DNA of 29,597 nt from J084 sp964471405. Its GTDB lineage: Bacteria; Pseudomonadota; Alphaproteobacteria; Sphingomonadales; Rhodothalassiaceae. Position numbers and translations under genes: made by a program. The notes below the pieces were generated by a model, which saw only the letters and a list, made by a program, of their open reading frames with translations, did no database searches and was not told the origin of the DNA. The stretch lies in the NCBI GenBank assembly GCA_964471405.1, contig CAYYGH010000035.1, positions 1 through 29,597 on the forward strand, read 5' to 3'. Each line of letters opens with the position of its first letter. The stretch's first letter is position 1. Shown piece by piece: positions 23,820-29,597 of this stretch.

Positions 23820-24745
23820 GCGAATTGCTGGAGGAGACCGTGACGGCGATGCACGATCCGGTCGATGAGGCCGCAGCTGCCGCAGGAGCCGAAATTCTGG
23901 TGCGCGCCCGCGCACTTGCCAAGCGCTATCGGGACGTCCAGGCGCTCTACCCGACCGATCTGGACATCCCCTCTGGCCGGATCATTGGCATCGTCGGCCC
24001 CAACGGGGCGGGCAAGACGACCCTGCTGGATGCGATCCTCGGTCTGATTTCCTACGAAGGCTCCGTCAGCGTTCTGGGCCGGGAGCCCTTGCGCGAGCGG
24101 GCGCAGCTGATGCGCGATGTCTGTTTCATCGCTGATGTTGCCACTCTGCCGCGCTGGATGCGTGTCAAGGATCTTCTGGACTATGTGGCCGGAGTCCATC
24201 CCCGTTTTTCACCCAAGCGGGCGCGCGAGCTGCTCACCCGAACCGAAATCCCGCTGGACAAGAAGATAGGGCAGCTCTCGAAGGGCATGATCACCCAGCT
24301 GCATCTGGCCGTGGTCATGGCGATCGATGCGCGTCTTCTGGTGCTTGATGAGCCGACGCTTGGTCTCGACATCCTCTTTCGCAAGAACTTCTATACGGCC
24401 CTTCTCGAGGAGTATTTCGATCACCACCGCACGATCCTGGTGGCCACGCATCAGATCGAGGAAGTCGAGCATATCCTCACTGATGTCATCTTCCTCCGGC
24501 AGGGCCGGGTTCTGCTCTATGAATCCCTGGAGGCCCTGGAGGCCCGCTTCGTGGAGCTTGTGACCGATGCTGAAAGGGCGGAGCGGGCCATGTCTCTGGG
24601 GCCCATCGCCACCCATCGGGCTCTTGGCCGCGTTTCCCTGATCTTCGATTCCCCGGACCGCACGCATCTCAAAGAGCTGGGCGAGCTGCGCCGCGTGCCG
24701 CTTGCCGATCTCTTTGTCGCCCTCATGAAAGGAGGCGAGTCATGA
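23816..24745 (+). CDS. ABC transporter ATP-binding protein
   Basis: A 309-residue nucleotide-binding subunit. Walker A GPNGAGKT is at 61-68, the signature is LSKGM at 154-158 in place of LSGGQ, Walker B LLVLDE at 174-179 continues into PTLGLD, and the switch His is in VATHQIEE. The first ~25 residues are an acidic extension, and the ~80 residues after the core form an accessory domain as in YtrB-type proteins. It starts inside the GntR stop and its own stop overlaps the permease start, both as ATGA, so the three genes are translationally coupled. Confidence 0.94.
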   Translation: MSELLEETVTAMHDPVDEAAAAAGAEILVRARALAKRYRDVQALYPTDLDIPSGRIIGIVGPNGAGKTTLLDAILGLISYEGSVSVLGREPLRERAQLMRDVCFIADVATLPRWMRVKDLLDYVAGVHPRFSPKRARELLTRTEIPLDKKIGQLSKGMITQLHLAVVMAIDARLLVLDEPTLGLDILFRKNFYTALLEEYFDHHRTILVATHQIEEVEHILTDVIFLRQGRVLLYESLEALEARFVELVTDAERAERAMSLGPIATHRALGRVSLIFDSPDRTHLKELGELRRVPLADLFVALMKGGES

Positions 24746-25683
24746 TCCGCACAGCCATTCCCGCCCTGGTGCGCCGCGAATTGCAGGAAAATCGCGTCGC
24801 CTTCGTCTGGACGCCGGGCGTGCTGGTGAGCCTCATGCTGCTCCTGCTGCTTGCCGGTCTGCTGGCGCTGGGGCGCCACGGCGAGGGAGGGCAGATCATT
24901 TTCGAGATGGGCAAGACGGTGGTCAGGAGCGCCAACGGCCTGAGCCTGTTGTTGCGGGAACTGGCAGATCACAGCCCCGGTGAACAGAAGCTCGTGATCA
25001 CCGGCCTGCTCCATGCGCTGACGGTGCCGGCTCTTATCGCGGTGCCATTCGTGGTGTTCTTTACCCTTCTGTCCAGCCTTTATGAGGAGCGGCGCGACCG
25101 GTCGATTCTGTTCTGGAAATCCATGCCGGTTCCTGACTGGGCGGAAGTGGGCGTGAAATTTCTGGCTGCGACCGTGCTTGCGCCTGCAATCGTGCTGGGA
25201 TTTGCCATTCTTGCGCAGCTGGTGGCCTGGGTGATCCTGCTGCTGGTGGCATGGGGAGTGGGCGCATCCCTCACCCCCTGGATGACGGCACTGCCGGTGG
25301 TTGCCTACCAGTGGCTGGTAGTAGCCGTTGCCCTGGGTGTGTGGGCGCTGTGGGCGGCGCCTGTGTGGGGATGGGTGCTGTTCTGCTCGGCCTTTGCCCC
25401 GCGCACGCCCTTCGGCTTCGCCGTGGTGCCGCCGATCGTGCTGCTGATCGTCGAAGGCATGTTCTTCCGCACCCACCATTTTGCCGAATGGCTGGGGCGC
25501 CACCTGTTTGCCTTTCCCCTCTTTCGCGGCTTTTCCCGGGGGGAGGTGAGTGCCGATGAGCTGCTTACGCTCAAGCTGGTGAACCTCCTTTCCTCCCTGG
25601 CTGAGCCCGGACTGTGGGTGGGACTGCTGATTGCGGCCTTCTTCCTGGCGGCGGCGACCTGGCTGAGACGGCATGCGCTCTGA
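24742..25683 (+). CDS. ABC-2-type transporter permease
   Basis: A 313-residue membrane protein with about six hydrophobic segments (around 25-45, 90-115, 133-160, 165-195, 198-240 and 285-305). The YEERRDRSILFWKSMPVPDW coupling segment is typical of ABC-2 permeases acting with YtrB-like ATPases. No ATPase motif is present. Substrate unknown; export of, or resistance to, a membrane-active peptide or a role in envelope stress are possible by family analogy only. A tandem 13-bp repeat (GCCGGCAGCAGGA, 25703-25728) follows the stop. Confidence 0.9.
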   Translation: MIRTAIPALVRRELQENRVAFVWTPGVLVSLMLLLLLAGLLALGRHGEGGQIIFEMGKTVVRSANGLSLLLRELADHSPGEQKLVITGLLHALTVPALIAVPFVVFFTLLSSLYEERRDRSILFWKSMPVPDWAEVGVKFLAATVLAPAIVLGFAILAQLVAWVILLLVAWGVGASLTPWMTALPVVAYQWLVVAVALGVWALWAAPVWGWVLFCSAFAPRTPFGFAVVPPIVLLIVEGMFFRTHHFAEWLGRHLFAFPLFRGFSRGEVSADELLTLKLVNLLSSLAEPGLWVGLLIAAFFLAAATWLRRHAL

Positions 25684-25788
25684 AGGCGGCTGCATGGTCA
25701 CCGCCGGCAGCAGGAGCCGGCAGCAGGAAAGCGACCGTCATGAAGGAACGGCAGGAAGAAACGACAGGACGGCGAGGAGCATGAAATC

Positions 25789-25983
25789 ATGAGGCGGACC
25801 TATCTTGTAGACCTTCTTTTCGAGGACCCGCAGATGGCGACGGACGGGCAGGCGCCCGCAGGAAAGGTGGCGGAAGGGGAGGAGAAAAGCGCCCTAGAGC
25901 TTCCTTTTGCCTTTGCCGTGTCTCTCATTCGGCATGCGCAGCGTTCCCGTGGCATCGGGGCGCCGGTCCGGCGCGTGGCGTGA
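25789..25983 (+). CDS. Small ORF after the ABC permease
   Basis: Sixty-four codons from ATG 25789, with GAGGAG about nine bases upstream. The product MRRTYLVDLLFEDPQ... has a mildly hydrophobic stretch (ALELPFAFAVSLI) and a basic end (RHAQRSRGIGAPVRRVA). Not recognised. Its basic tail weakly recalls the end of the small ORF at the head of the operon (R-rich, then G-x-PVR/SVRV). A three-codon ATG frame at 25781 overlaps its start. Real expression is uncertain. Confidence 0.3.
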   Translation: MRRTYLVDLLFEDPQMATDGQAPAGKVAEGEEKSALELPFAFAVSLIRHAQRSRGIGAPVRRVA

Positions 25984-26053
25984 TCGGGCGGTGTCGATCG
26001 GTCCCTCCACCGTACCGATTTGCAGAACCGAGCTGCGCATGCCGAAGAGCAGG

Positions 26054-26081
26054 CCCGTCCCGGCAGGATTGCCGGGGCGGG
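26054..26081. terminator. Strong hairpin between convergent genes, probable terminator
   Basis: CCCGTCCCGGCA pairs with TGCCGGGGCGGG (12 pairs, one G-U) around GGAT. It lies between the GntR-ABC region and the convergent rlmB, just after the rlmB stop. Neither side has a clear U-run. Confidence 0.5.
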
Positions 26082-26086
26082 TCGTG

Positions 26087-27007
26087 CTATTCCTGCGAGG
26101 GGGAGCGTCGGCCGTCCGGTTGGTTGGACGTGTCGTCTGCGGCAGGAGGACGCAGCGTCCACAGGGCAAGGGCGGCTGCCACCGAGACATTGAGACTGTC
26201 AAGGAGCGCATTCGCACCCGGCATTGCCAGCCGCAGCTCCCAGTCCAGGTGACGACGCGTCAGCGGGCGCAGGCCTGATCCTTCCGCTCCCAGCACAAGC
26301 GCAAGCGGAACGTCCCGCGCCGGCATGGCGCGGTGTTCGTCTGGAACGGCCGCCGCGCTCAGCCCCACGCGCCAATATCCCATCTCGGCCAGCTCCTTGA
26401 GCGCCCGCGCCAGATTGGGCACCCGGATCCAGCTGATGACATCCAGAGCCCCTGCTGCCGCCCGCGCCAGAGCCCCGCTTTCCCGTGGGGCATGCCGTGC
26501 GGTGGTGACGACGCCCCTGGCTCCCAGCAGGGCCGCACTGCGCAGGATTGCACCCAGATTCCGCGGATCCTCCACACGGTCGAGAACAAGCACGCGCGGA
26601 TGCTCTCCCGGCTGCGGCATGAGGGCTTCAAGGGGAGGCGAGGATAGAGGGGCCGCCTCCAGCACACAGCCCTGATGCGGCACGGCCGTATCAAGCAGGG
26701 CCGCCAGCCGGTCCCGCGTCATGAGCTGCACGGGCAACTCTGCCGGCACCTTCGTGCCGATGGCTTCGAGCTGCTTCAGGCCTTCCTCAGTCGCATAAAG
26801 CCGCCTTTTGCGGCGGTGAGGATTGGCAAGAGCGGCTCTTACTGCATGACGTCCATACAGCAGGACGGCATTTTCGTCTCCCGCACGACGTCTGCTTCGC
26901 TCCTTTGCCTTGGCGCCGGCTTCCCTGGGCTTTTTTCTTGCGGTGGGCACCCCGTCCTGTCCTTCGGGTCTTCTGATGGTCGCTGTCCTTGCAGGTGGCA
27001 TATACAT
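26087..27007 (-). CDS. rlmB: 23S rRNA Gm2251-type methyltransferase (RlmB/TrmH family)
   Basis: SPOUT-fold 2'-O-ribose methyltransferase acting on 23S rRNA in the cytoplasm. Family motifs are motif 1 VEDPRNLGAILRSAALLGA, motif 2 LALVLGAEGSGL and motif 3 with the knot MPGANALLDSLNVSVAAALAL. The N-terminal substrate-binding domain begins VLLYGRHAVRAAL. The stop is at 26087. The start is uncertain: ATG 27007 has no ribosome binding site. A different frame from ATG 27071 gives a more protein-like lead-in and would join this frame if one base of the A6 run at 26931-26936 were absent. Upstream lies the divergent RiPP locus. TrmH-type activity on tRNA is the alternative, but the long form with the N-terminal domain favours RlmB. 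Confidence 0.9.
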   Translation of the reverse strand: MYMPPARTATIRRPEGQDGVPTARKKPREAGAKAKERSRRRAGDENAVLLYGRHAVRAALANPHRRKRRLYATEEGLKQLEAIGTKVPAELPVQLMTRDRLAALLDTAVPHQGCVLEAAPLSSPPLEALMPQPGEHPRVLVLDRVEDPRNLGAILRSAALLGARGVVTTARHAPRESGALARAAAGALDVISWIRVPNLARALKELAEMGYWRVGLSAAAVPDEHRAMPARDVPLALVLGAEGSGLRPLTRRHLDWELRLAMPGANALLDSLNVSVAAALALWTLRPPAADDTSNQPDGRRSPSQE

Positions 27008-27355
27008 GACGGAAATCAGCCGGACGAGTCGCTTGCGCCCTTTTCTGCTCTTCCTCCGGACTGTTGGACATGTTCTGTTGCGATTTTCTGCGCAGTGATG
27101 TCCCGTCCCAGGGGGAGCTGCTGTCGGCAAGGACAATCTGAATTTGTTTTTATGCCAGATTCGGCTTTTTCAGCGCCTCTTTCACGAAATGCGAGATGGC
27201 ATATTTTGAAACACACTCTTGCGGCTCATGGAAAAGCTGCGACATAATAACCCACGCGGTGACGGGTGATACCATCCCGTCATGTGGAGGGCAGGGGGAG
27301 CGGATTCGATCGGCTCCCGCAATCTTGGTCGAAAGGGTAAGTCAGGAGAGGTCCC
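27008..27355. other. Divergent region between rlmB and the RiPP precursor gene
   Basis: About 348 bp, with a patch at about 27130-27250 that is clearly richer in A+T than the rest of the window. It holds a candidate promoter (27219-27248) and a hairpin TGACGGG-N9-CCCGTCA (27260-27282) in the leader of the precursor mRNA. A 31-codon frame from ATG 27152 has no ribosome binding site. Confidence 0.55.
27219..27248 (+). promoter_or_regulatory. Candidate promoter of the RiPP precursor gene
   Basis: TTGCGG (27219-27224) and CATAAT (27243-27248) with 18-bp spacing, about 108 bp before the precursor start. Confidence 0.4.
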
Positions 27356-27550
27356 ATGAGCAAGCAACCCTTCCTTCTTGATCTGCATGACGAGGTCTAT
27401 CCCCGCATCCGTGCTCTTCGTGATGAAGAGCTTGCTCGGGTCGGCGGCGGTCGTGAGTCGGGTGGCTGTCTGAATACGGTCACCGTCACGCCGGATGGCG
27501 ATGGCGGCGATGACGGTCCCGACGAGTGGTGCGAAAAGGCCATTCAGTAG
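27356..27550 (+). CDS. Putative graspetide (ATP-grasp RiPP) precursor peptide
   Basis: A 64-residue peptide with AGGAGAGG before its ATG. Residues 1-32 look like a leader: hydrophobic PFLLDL at 5-10, then a charged helix ending DEELARVGGG, which matches the double-glycine leader pattern cut by C39 peptidases. Residues 33-64 would be the core: Cys38, three alternating threonines T41, T43, T45, then D47, D49, D52, D53, D56, E57, Trp58, Cys59, E60 and K61. Hydroxyl donors followed by clustered carboxylates are what ATP-grasp ligases join into ester or amide macrocycles. It is followed by a hairpin and then an ATP-grasp ligase gene 269 bp downstream. No family match is recognised; the role as precursor is inference from layout and composition. 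Confidence 0.75.
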   Translation: MSKQPFLLDLHDEVYPRIRALRDEELARVGGGRESGGCLNTVTVTPDGDGGDDGPDEWCEKAIQ

Positions 27551-27563
27551 CGGGAGAGGGAGC

Positions 27564-27581
27564 GGACGCCTTGCGGCGTCC
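27564..27581 (+). terminator. Hairpin after the precursor gene, possible attenuator
   Basis: GGACGCC-TTGC-GGCGTCC, a perfect 7-bp stem starting 13 bases after the precursor stop, followed by TTACT without a long U-run. Such hairpins in RiPP operons keep precursor mRNA in excess over enzyme mRNA. Confidence 0.5.
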
Positions 27582-27819
27582 TTACTGTCGACGGGCTGGT
27601 GGGAGGAGACGGGGGAGCCGGCGGCCTCCCGCCAGCCTTCTTTCTCCACCTTGAGGGCCAAGAAGAGCCCGGCTGATTTGCGTGGCCCTCCCTGCCGTGG
27701 TGCGGGCGGCATGCCGAGCCCGGCGGGATTTCCTCGCGGGAACGGCTGTGGCGGCCCTCTCGGCGGTGGTCGCAGGCGGAAGGAGGCGGCAGTCGGGAGA
27801 TGTGGAAAAGGGGGAAGTC

Positions 27820-28842
27820 ATGGGGAGCATCCTGATTCTGGGAACGGAACGAGATCCGCATGTGGCCCGGGTCGCCCGGGCGCTCGAGGCGCGCGGGGTC
27901 AAAGCCATAGTCGCCGATTATCTTCGCCAGATCGCCATCGACTTCCGGATGGACAGGACAGGGCGGCATGTTCTGAAGATCGGCGGCAAATCGCTGGATG
28001 AGCCCTTTCTGATCTGGGACCGCCTCAAGCTGATTCCCGGCTCCCCTCTTTTCCCGCCGGGACAGGAGCGGGAGGCGGACTGGTGTGCCATGGAATGGCG
28101 GGCCTTCTTCCGGCTGGTGACGGGGCTTTATCGCGACCGCGTCTACAACACGCTTGAATCGCGCAGCTGTCTCGTCAAGCCCTACCAGCAGATGCTGGCG
28201 GCACGGGCCGGCTTTCTGGTCCCGGCTACGGCCATCGCGACCCGCAAGCGCCCCCTTCAGCGCTTTGCCCGGGAAACGGGGGCCTGTATCATCAAGTCCC
28301 TGTCGGCGGGCAAGGTTCGGCCTCGTCCGCACGAGCAGCCCATCCCCTACAACATCTTCACGCTGCCGCTGGATTCCGACACCCTGCGCAAGGCGGATCC
28401 GGAAGGCTTTCGGCTGGCGCCGCATTTCGTGCAGGAGCGGATCGAGAAGGATCATGAATTGCGGGTGGAAATAGTCGGTCGGCAGGTCTTCGCCTTCCGG
28501 ATCGATTCCCAGAAGGTCTCGCATGGCCGTATCGACTGGCGCCACGCAATCGGCGAGGTCACATTCGAGCCCGTAACCGCTTCGCAAGAGCTGTGCAGCA
28601 AGCTGCTGGCCTTCATGACGGCCTTCGGCCTGTTTTCCGGCGGGGCGGATATCGTTGTCGATCCGTTGGGACGTTACTGGTTCATCGAGTGCAATCAGGA
28701 TGGGCAGTGGGCCTGGCTTGACGACATCGTTGACGGAGCCATCACCCGGGCCTTTGCTGAAGAATTTGCCGGGGAACTGGCTCGTCGCTTTCCGGAAGCG
28801 GAGGGCGGAGCGGCACCCCTTGCCACGGCCGCAATGGCGTGA
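27820..28842 (+). CDS. ATP-grasp peptide ligase, graspetide (MvdC/MvdD-like) type
   Basis: A 340-residue ATP-grasp protein expected to activate Asp/Glu side chains of the precursor as acyl phosphates and join them to Thr/Ser or Lys side chains. Layout: pre-ATP-grasp Rossmann part (1-110: SILILGTERDPHV, LIWDRL, AMEWRAFF), then the ATP-grasp fold. Visible residues are K120 (LVKPYQQ), K159 (IIKS), Q205-E206 (FVQERIEKD), R215 (HELRV), the D239-W240-R241 motif seen in microviridin-type ligases, D277 (GADIVV), and E290 and N292 (FIECNQDGQW), the Mg-binding pair. The ATG at 27820 follows AGGGGGAA; GTG 27682 would add a non-conserved Arg/Ala-rich stretch. A RimK-like ligase for another substrate is the alternative, but the DWR motif and the adjacent small peptide favour the RiPP role. 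Confidence 0.87.
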   Translation: MGSILILGTERDPHVARVARALEARGVKAIVADYLRQIAIDFRMDRTGRHVLKIGGKSLDEPFLIWDRLKLIPGSPLFPPGQEREADWCAMEWRAFFRLVTGLYRDRVYNTLESRSCLVKPYQQMLAARAGFLVPATAIATRKRPLQRFARETGACIIKSLSAGKVRPRPHEQPIPYNIFTLPLDSDTLRKADPEGFRLAPHFVQERIEKDHELRVEIVGRQVFAFRIDSQKVSHGRIDWRHAIGEVTFEPVTASQELCSKLLAFMTAFGLFSGGADIVVDPLGRYWFIECNQDGQWAWLDDIVDGAITRAFAEEFAGELARRFPEAEGGAAPLATAAMA

Positions 28843-28860
28843 GGAGGCGAATCCGCCTCC
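28843..28860 (+). terminator. Hairpin after the ATP-grasp gene
   Basis: Perfect 7-bp stem with a 4-base loop right after the stop codon, the same geometry as the hairpin after the precursor gene. No U-run, so termination strength is uncertain. Confidence 0.45.
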
Positions 28861-28923
28861 CCATCTGACGGTCGGCGAAGCACGGCGCATCAGGATGGGA
28901 AAGAATTTGGCATCTTTTACCCC

Positions 28924-28952
28924 TTGACGGCCGGGCGCCGCCTTCCTTTATC
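28924..28952 (+). promoter_or_regulatory. Candidate upstream promoter for the tRNA-tuf genes
   Basis: TTGACG (28924-28929), 17-bp spacer, TTTATC (28947-28952). Confidence 0.45.
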
Positions 28953-29096
28953 GGTTTCTCAAGCGGCGACGAGAGGCTCCGCCTGTGGCAGGAGAATGTC
29001 CTTTTCACCGGTGGCGGACGAAAAGGCGGGCTGCGGGTTGCCTTCCGGCGCCGGAAGAATGGAGAAGGCCCATGCGCACCAATGGTTCGTGGGCTG

Positions 29097-29125
29097 TTGA
29101 CAGCGCGGGGCTTTTTCGCAATATG
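29097..29125 (+). promoter_or_regulatory. Candidate proximal promoter for tRNA-Tyr, tRNA-Gly and tuf
   Basis: Consensus TTGACA (29097-29102), 16-17 bp spacer and CAATAT/AATATG (29119-29125), about 68 bp before the mature tRNA-Tyr end. Fits the strong promoters used for tRNA-tuf transcripts. Confidence 0.5.
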
Positions 29126-29192
29126 CGCCGCACCGAGGCTGCTCGACAAGAGCGGTGGCAGGCGCCTTTCAAGCGGGCTTCGGAGACATCCT

Positions 29193-29279
29193 GGAGGGGT
29201 GGCCGAGCGGTCAAAGGCAGCAGACTGTAAATCTGCCGGGTTTATCCCTACGCAGGTTCGAATCCTGCCCCCTCCACCA
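29193..29279 (+). tRNA. tRNA-Tyr (anticodon GUA)
   Basis: An 87-base class II tRNA with a long variable arm. Acceptor stem GGAGGGG/CCCCTCC, anticodon arm CAGA-CTGTAAA-TCTG with GTA at 29227-29229, T-loop GGTTCGAATCC and an encoded CCA. Confidence 0.98.
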
Positions 29280-29362
29280 CTCTCCGCAGCGCGCTGGCGG
29301 TTGCGCTTCTCTTGTCCGAGACTTCGGCTGGATGGACTGTTCGGGCAGGATGGCCGCTTCAT

Positions 29363-29436
29363 GCGGGCGTAGCTCAATGGTAGAGCCCCAGCCTTCCAAG
29401 CTGGTAGTGCGGGTTCGATTCCCGTCGCCCGCTCCA
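29363..29436 (+). tRNA. tRNA-Gly (anticodon UCC)
   Basis: A 74-base cloverleaf. Acceptor stem GCGGGCG/CGCCCGC, anticodon arm CCAGC-CTTCCAA-GCTGG with TCC at 29395-29397, T-loop GGTTCGATTCC and an encoded CCA. Follows tRNA-Tyr by 83 bp, likely in one transcript. Confidence 0.98.
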
Positions 29437-29547
29437 GGTTTTGATCAGGCCCGGCGGTTGGCAGAGTGACCGGTCTCTGGCGTGACCGGTGGCAGGTGGA
29501 AAAGCGCAGCAGGCAGACGGAACGAGACAAGCGGGAAGGCACGAAGC

Positions 29548-29597
29548 ATGTCGAAGGAGAAGTTTGAGCGGACGAAGCCGCATGTGAACGTGGGGAC
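29548..29597 (+). CDS. tuf: Elongation factor Tu, 5' end only
   Basis: The last 50 bases encode MSKEKFERTKPHVNVG, the well-known start of bacterial EF-Tu, which carries aminoacyl-tRNA to the ribosome. The gene runs off the window. Its place after tRNA-Tyr and tRNA-Gly is the common tRNA-tuf arrangement of proteobacteria. Confidence 0.93.
   Translation, partial: MSKEKFERTKPHVNVG

Larger units (their letters stand above)
28843..29192. other. Region between the ATP-grasp gene and tRNA-Tyr
   Basis: About 350 bp. A hairpin GGAGGCG-AATC-CGCCTCC (28843-28860) directly follows the ATP-grasp stop. Two promoter-like elements and a CTTCCGGC/GCCGGAAG palindrome (29042-29057) follow. No gene was recognised. 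Confidence 0.55.

Noticed and set aside
27152..27247. 31-codon ORF (MPDSAFSAPLSR...) upstream of the RiPP precursor
   Set aside because: No ribosome binding site, ends inside the candidate promoter, composition not peptide-like for a second precursor.

Overview
The window is GC-rich (about two thirds G+C by eye) and comes from a motile alphaproteobacterium. The evidence is the flagellar order fliF-fliG-fliH-fliN-(motA)-flbD with a FlbD-type NtrC activator, a CtrA-like box upstream of fliF, an alphaproteobacterial long-form RibA, and an rlmB ... tRNA-Tyr, tRNA-Gly, tuf arrangement. I cannot name the genus with confidence.

Layout. (1) 1-2.6 kb: ribA on the minus strand, then an orphan OmpR-type response regulator overlapping lspA on the plus strand. 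(2) 2.6-13.1 kb: one long minus-strand flagellar block, transcribed fliF, fliG, fliH, fliN, motA, flbD, flhA, flhF, flhG, covering the MS ring, switch, export ATPase regulator, stator, transcription factor, export gate and polar placement pair. (3) 13.1-15.4 kb: a repeat-rich intergenic region, tRNA-Lys(UUU), a TM2-domain gene interrupted by one in-frame TGA, and a small exported protein. (4) 15.4-22.9 kb: beta-carbonic anhydrase and NAD kinase (divergent), a second copy of the intergenic repeat, a dicarboxylate/amino-acid symporter, a Sel1-repeat protein, thyA-folA, a secreted TonB-C-terminal-domain protein and an NAD-dependent epimerase-like protein. (5) 22.9-26.0 kb: a GntR(YtrA-type)-ABC ATPase-ABC permease operon with two well-formed palindromic operators 42 bp apart around its promoter and an unidentified small ORF on each side. 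(6) 26.1-29.6 kb: rlmB (minus), a compact two-gene RiPP locus, then tRNA-Tyr, tRNA-Gly and the start of tuf.

The most interesting part is the RiPP locus at 27.2-28.9 kb. A 64-residue precursor peptide has a leader ending in a double-glycine-type motif and a core with three alternating threonines followed by a run of Asp/Glu. It is followed by a 340-residue ATP-grasp protein of the graspetide (microviridin-type) ligase kind. No transporter or protease lies beside it. A hairpin follows each of the two genes, and the locus sits between the housekeeping rlmB gene and the tRNA-tuf genes, which suggests insertion at that junction.

Other points worth a second look are the TGA at a conserved Trp codon of the TM2 gene, a possible frameshift in the 5' part of rlmB at an A6 run, the paired GntR operators, a composite intergenic repeat present twice, and the CtrA-like and palindromic sites upstream of fliF.
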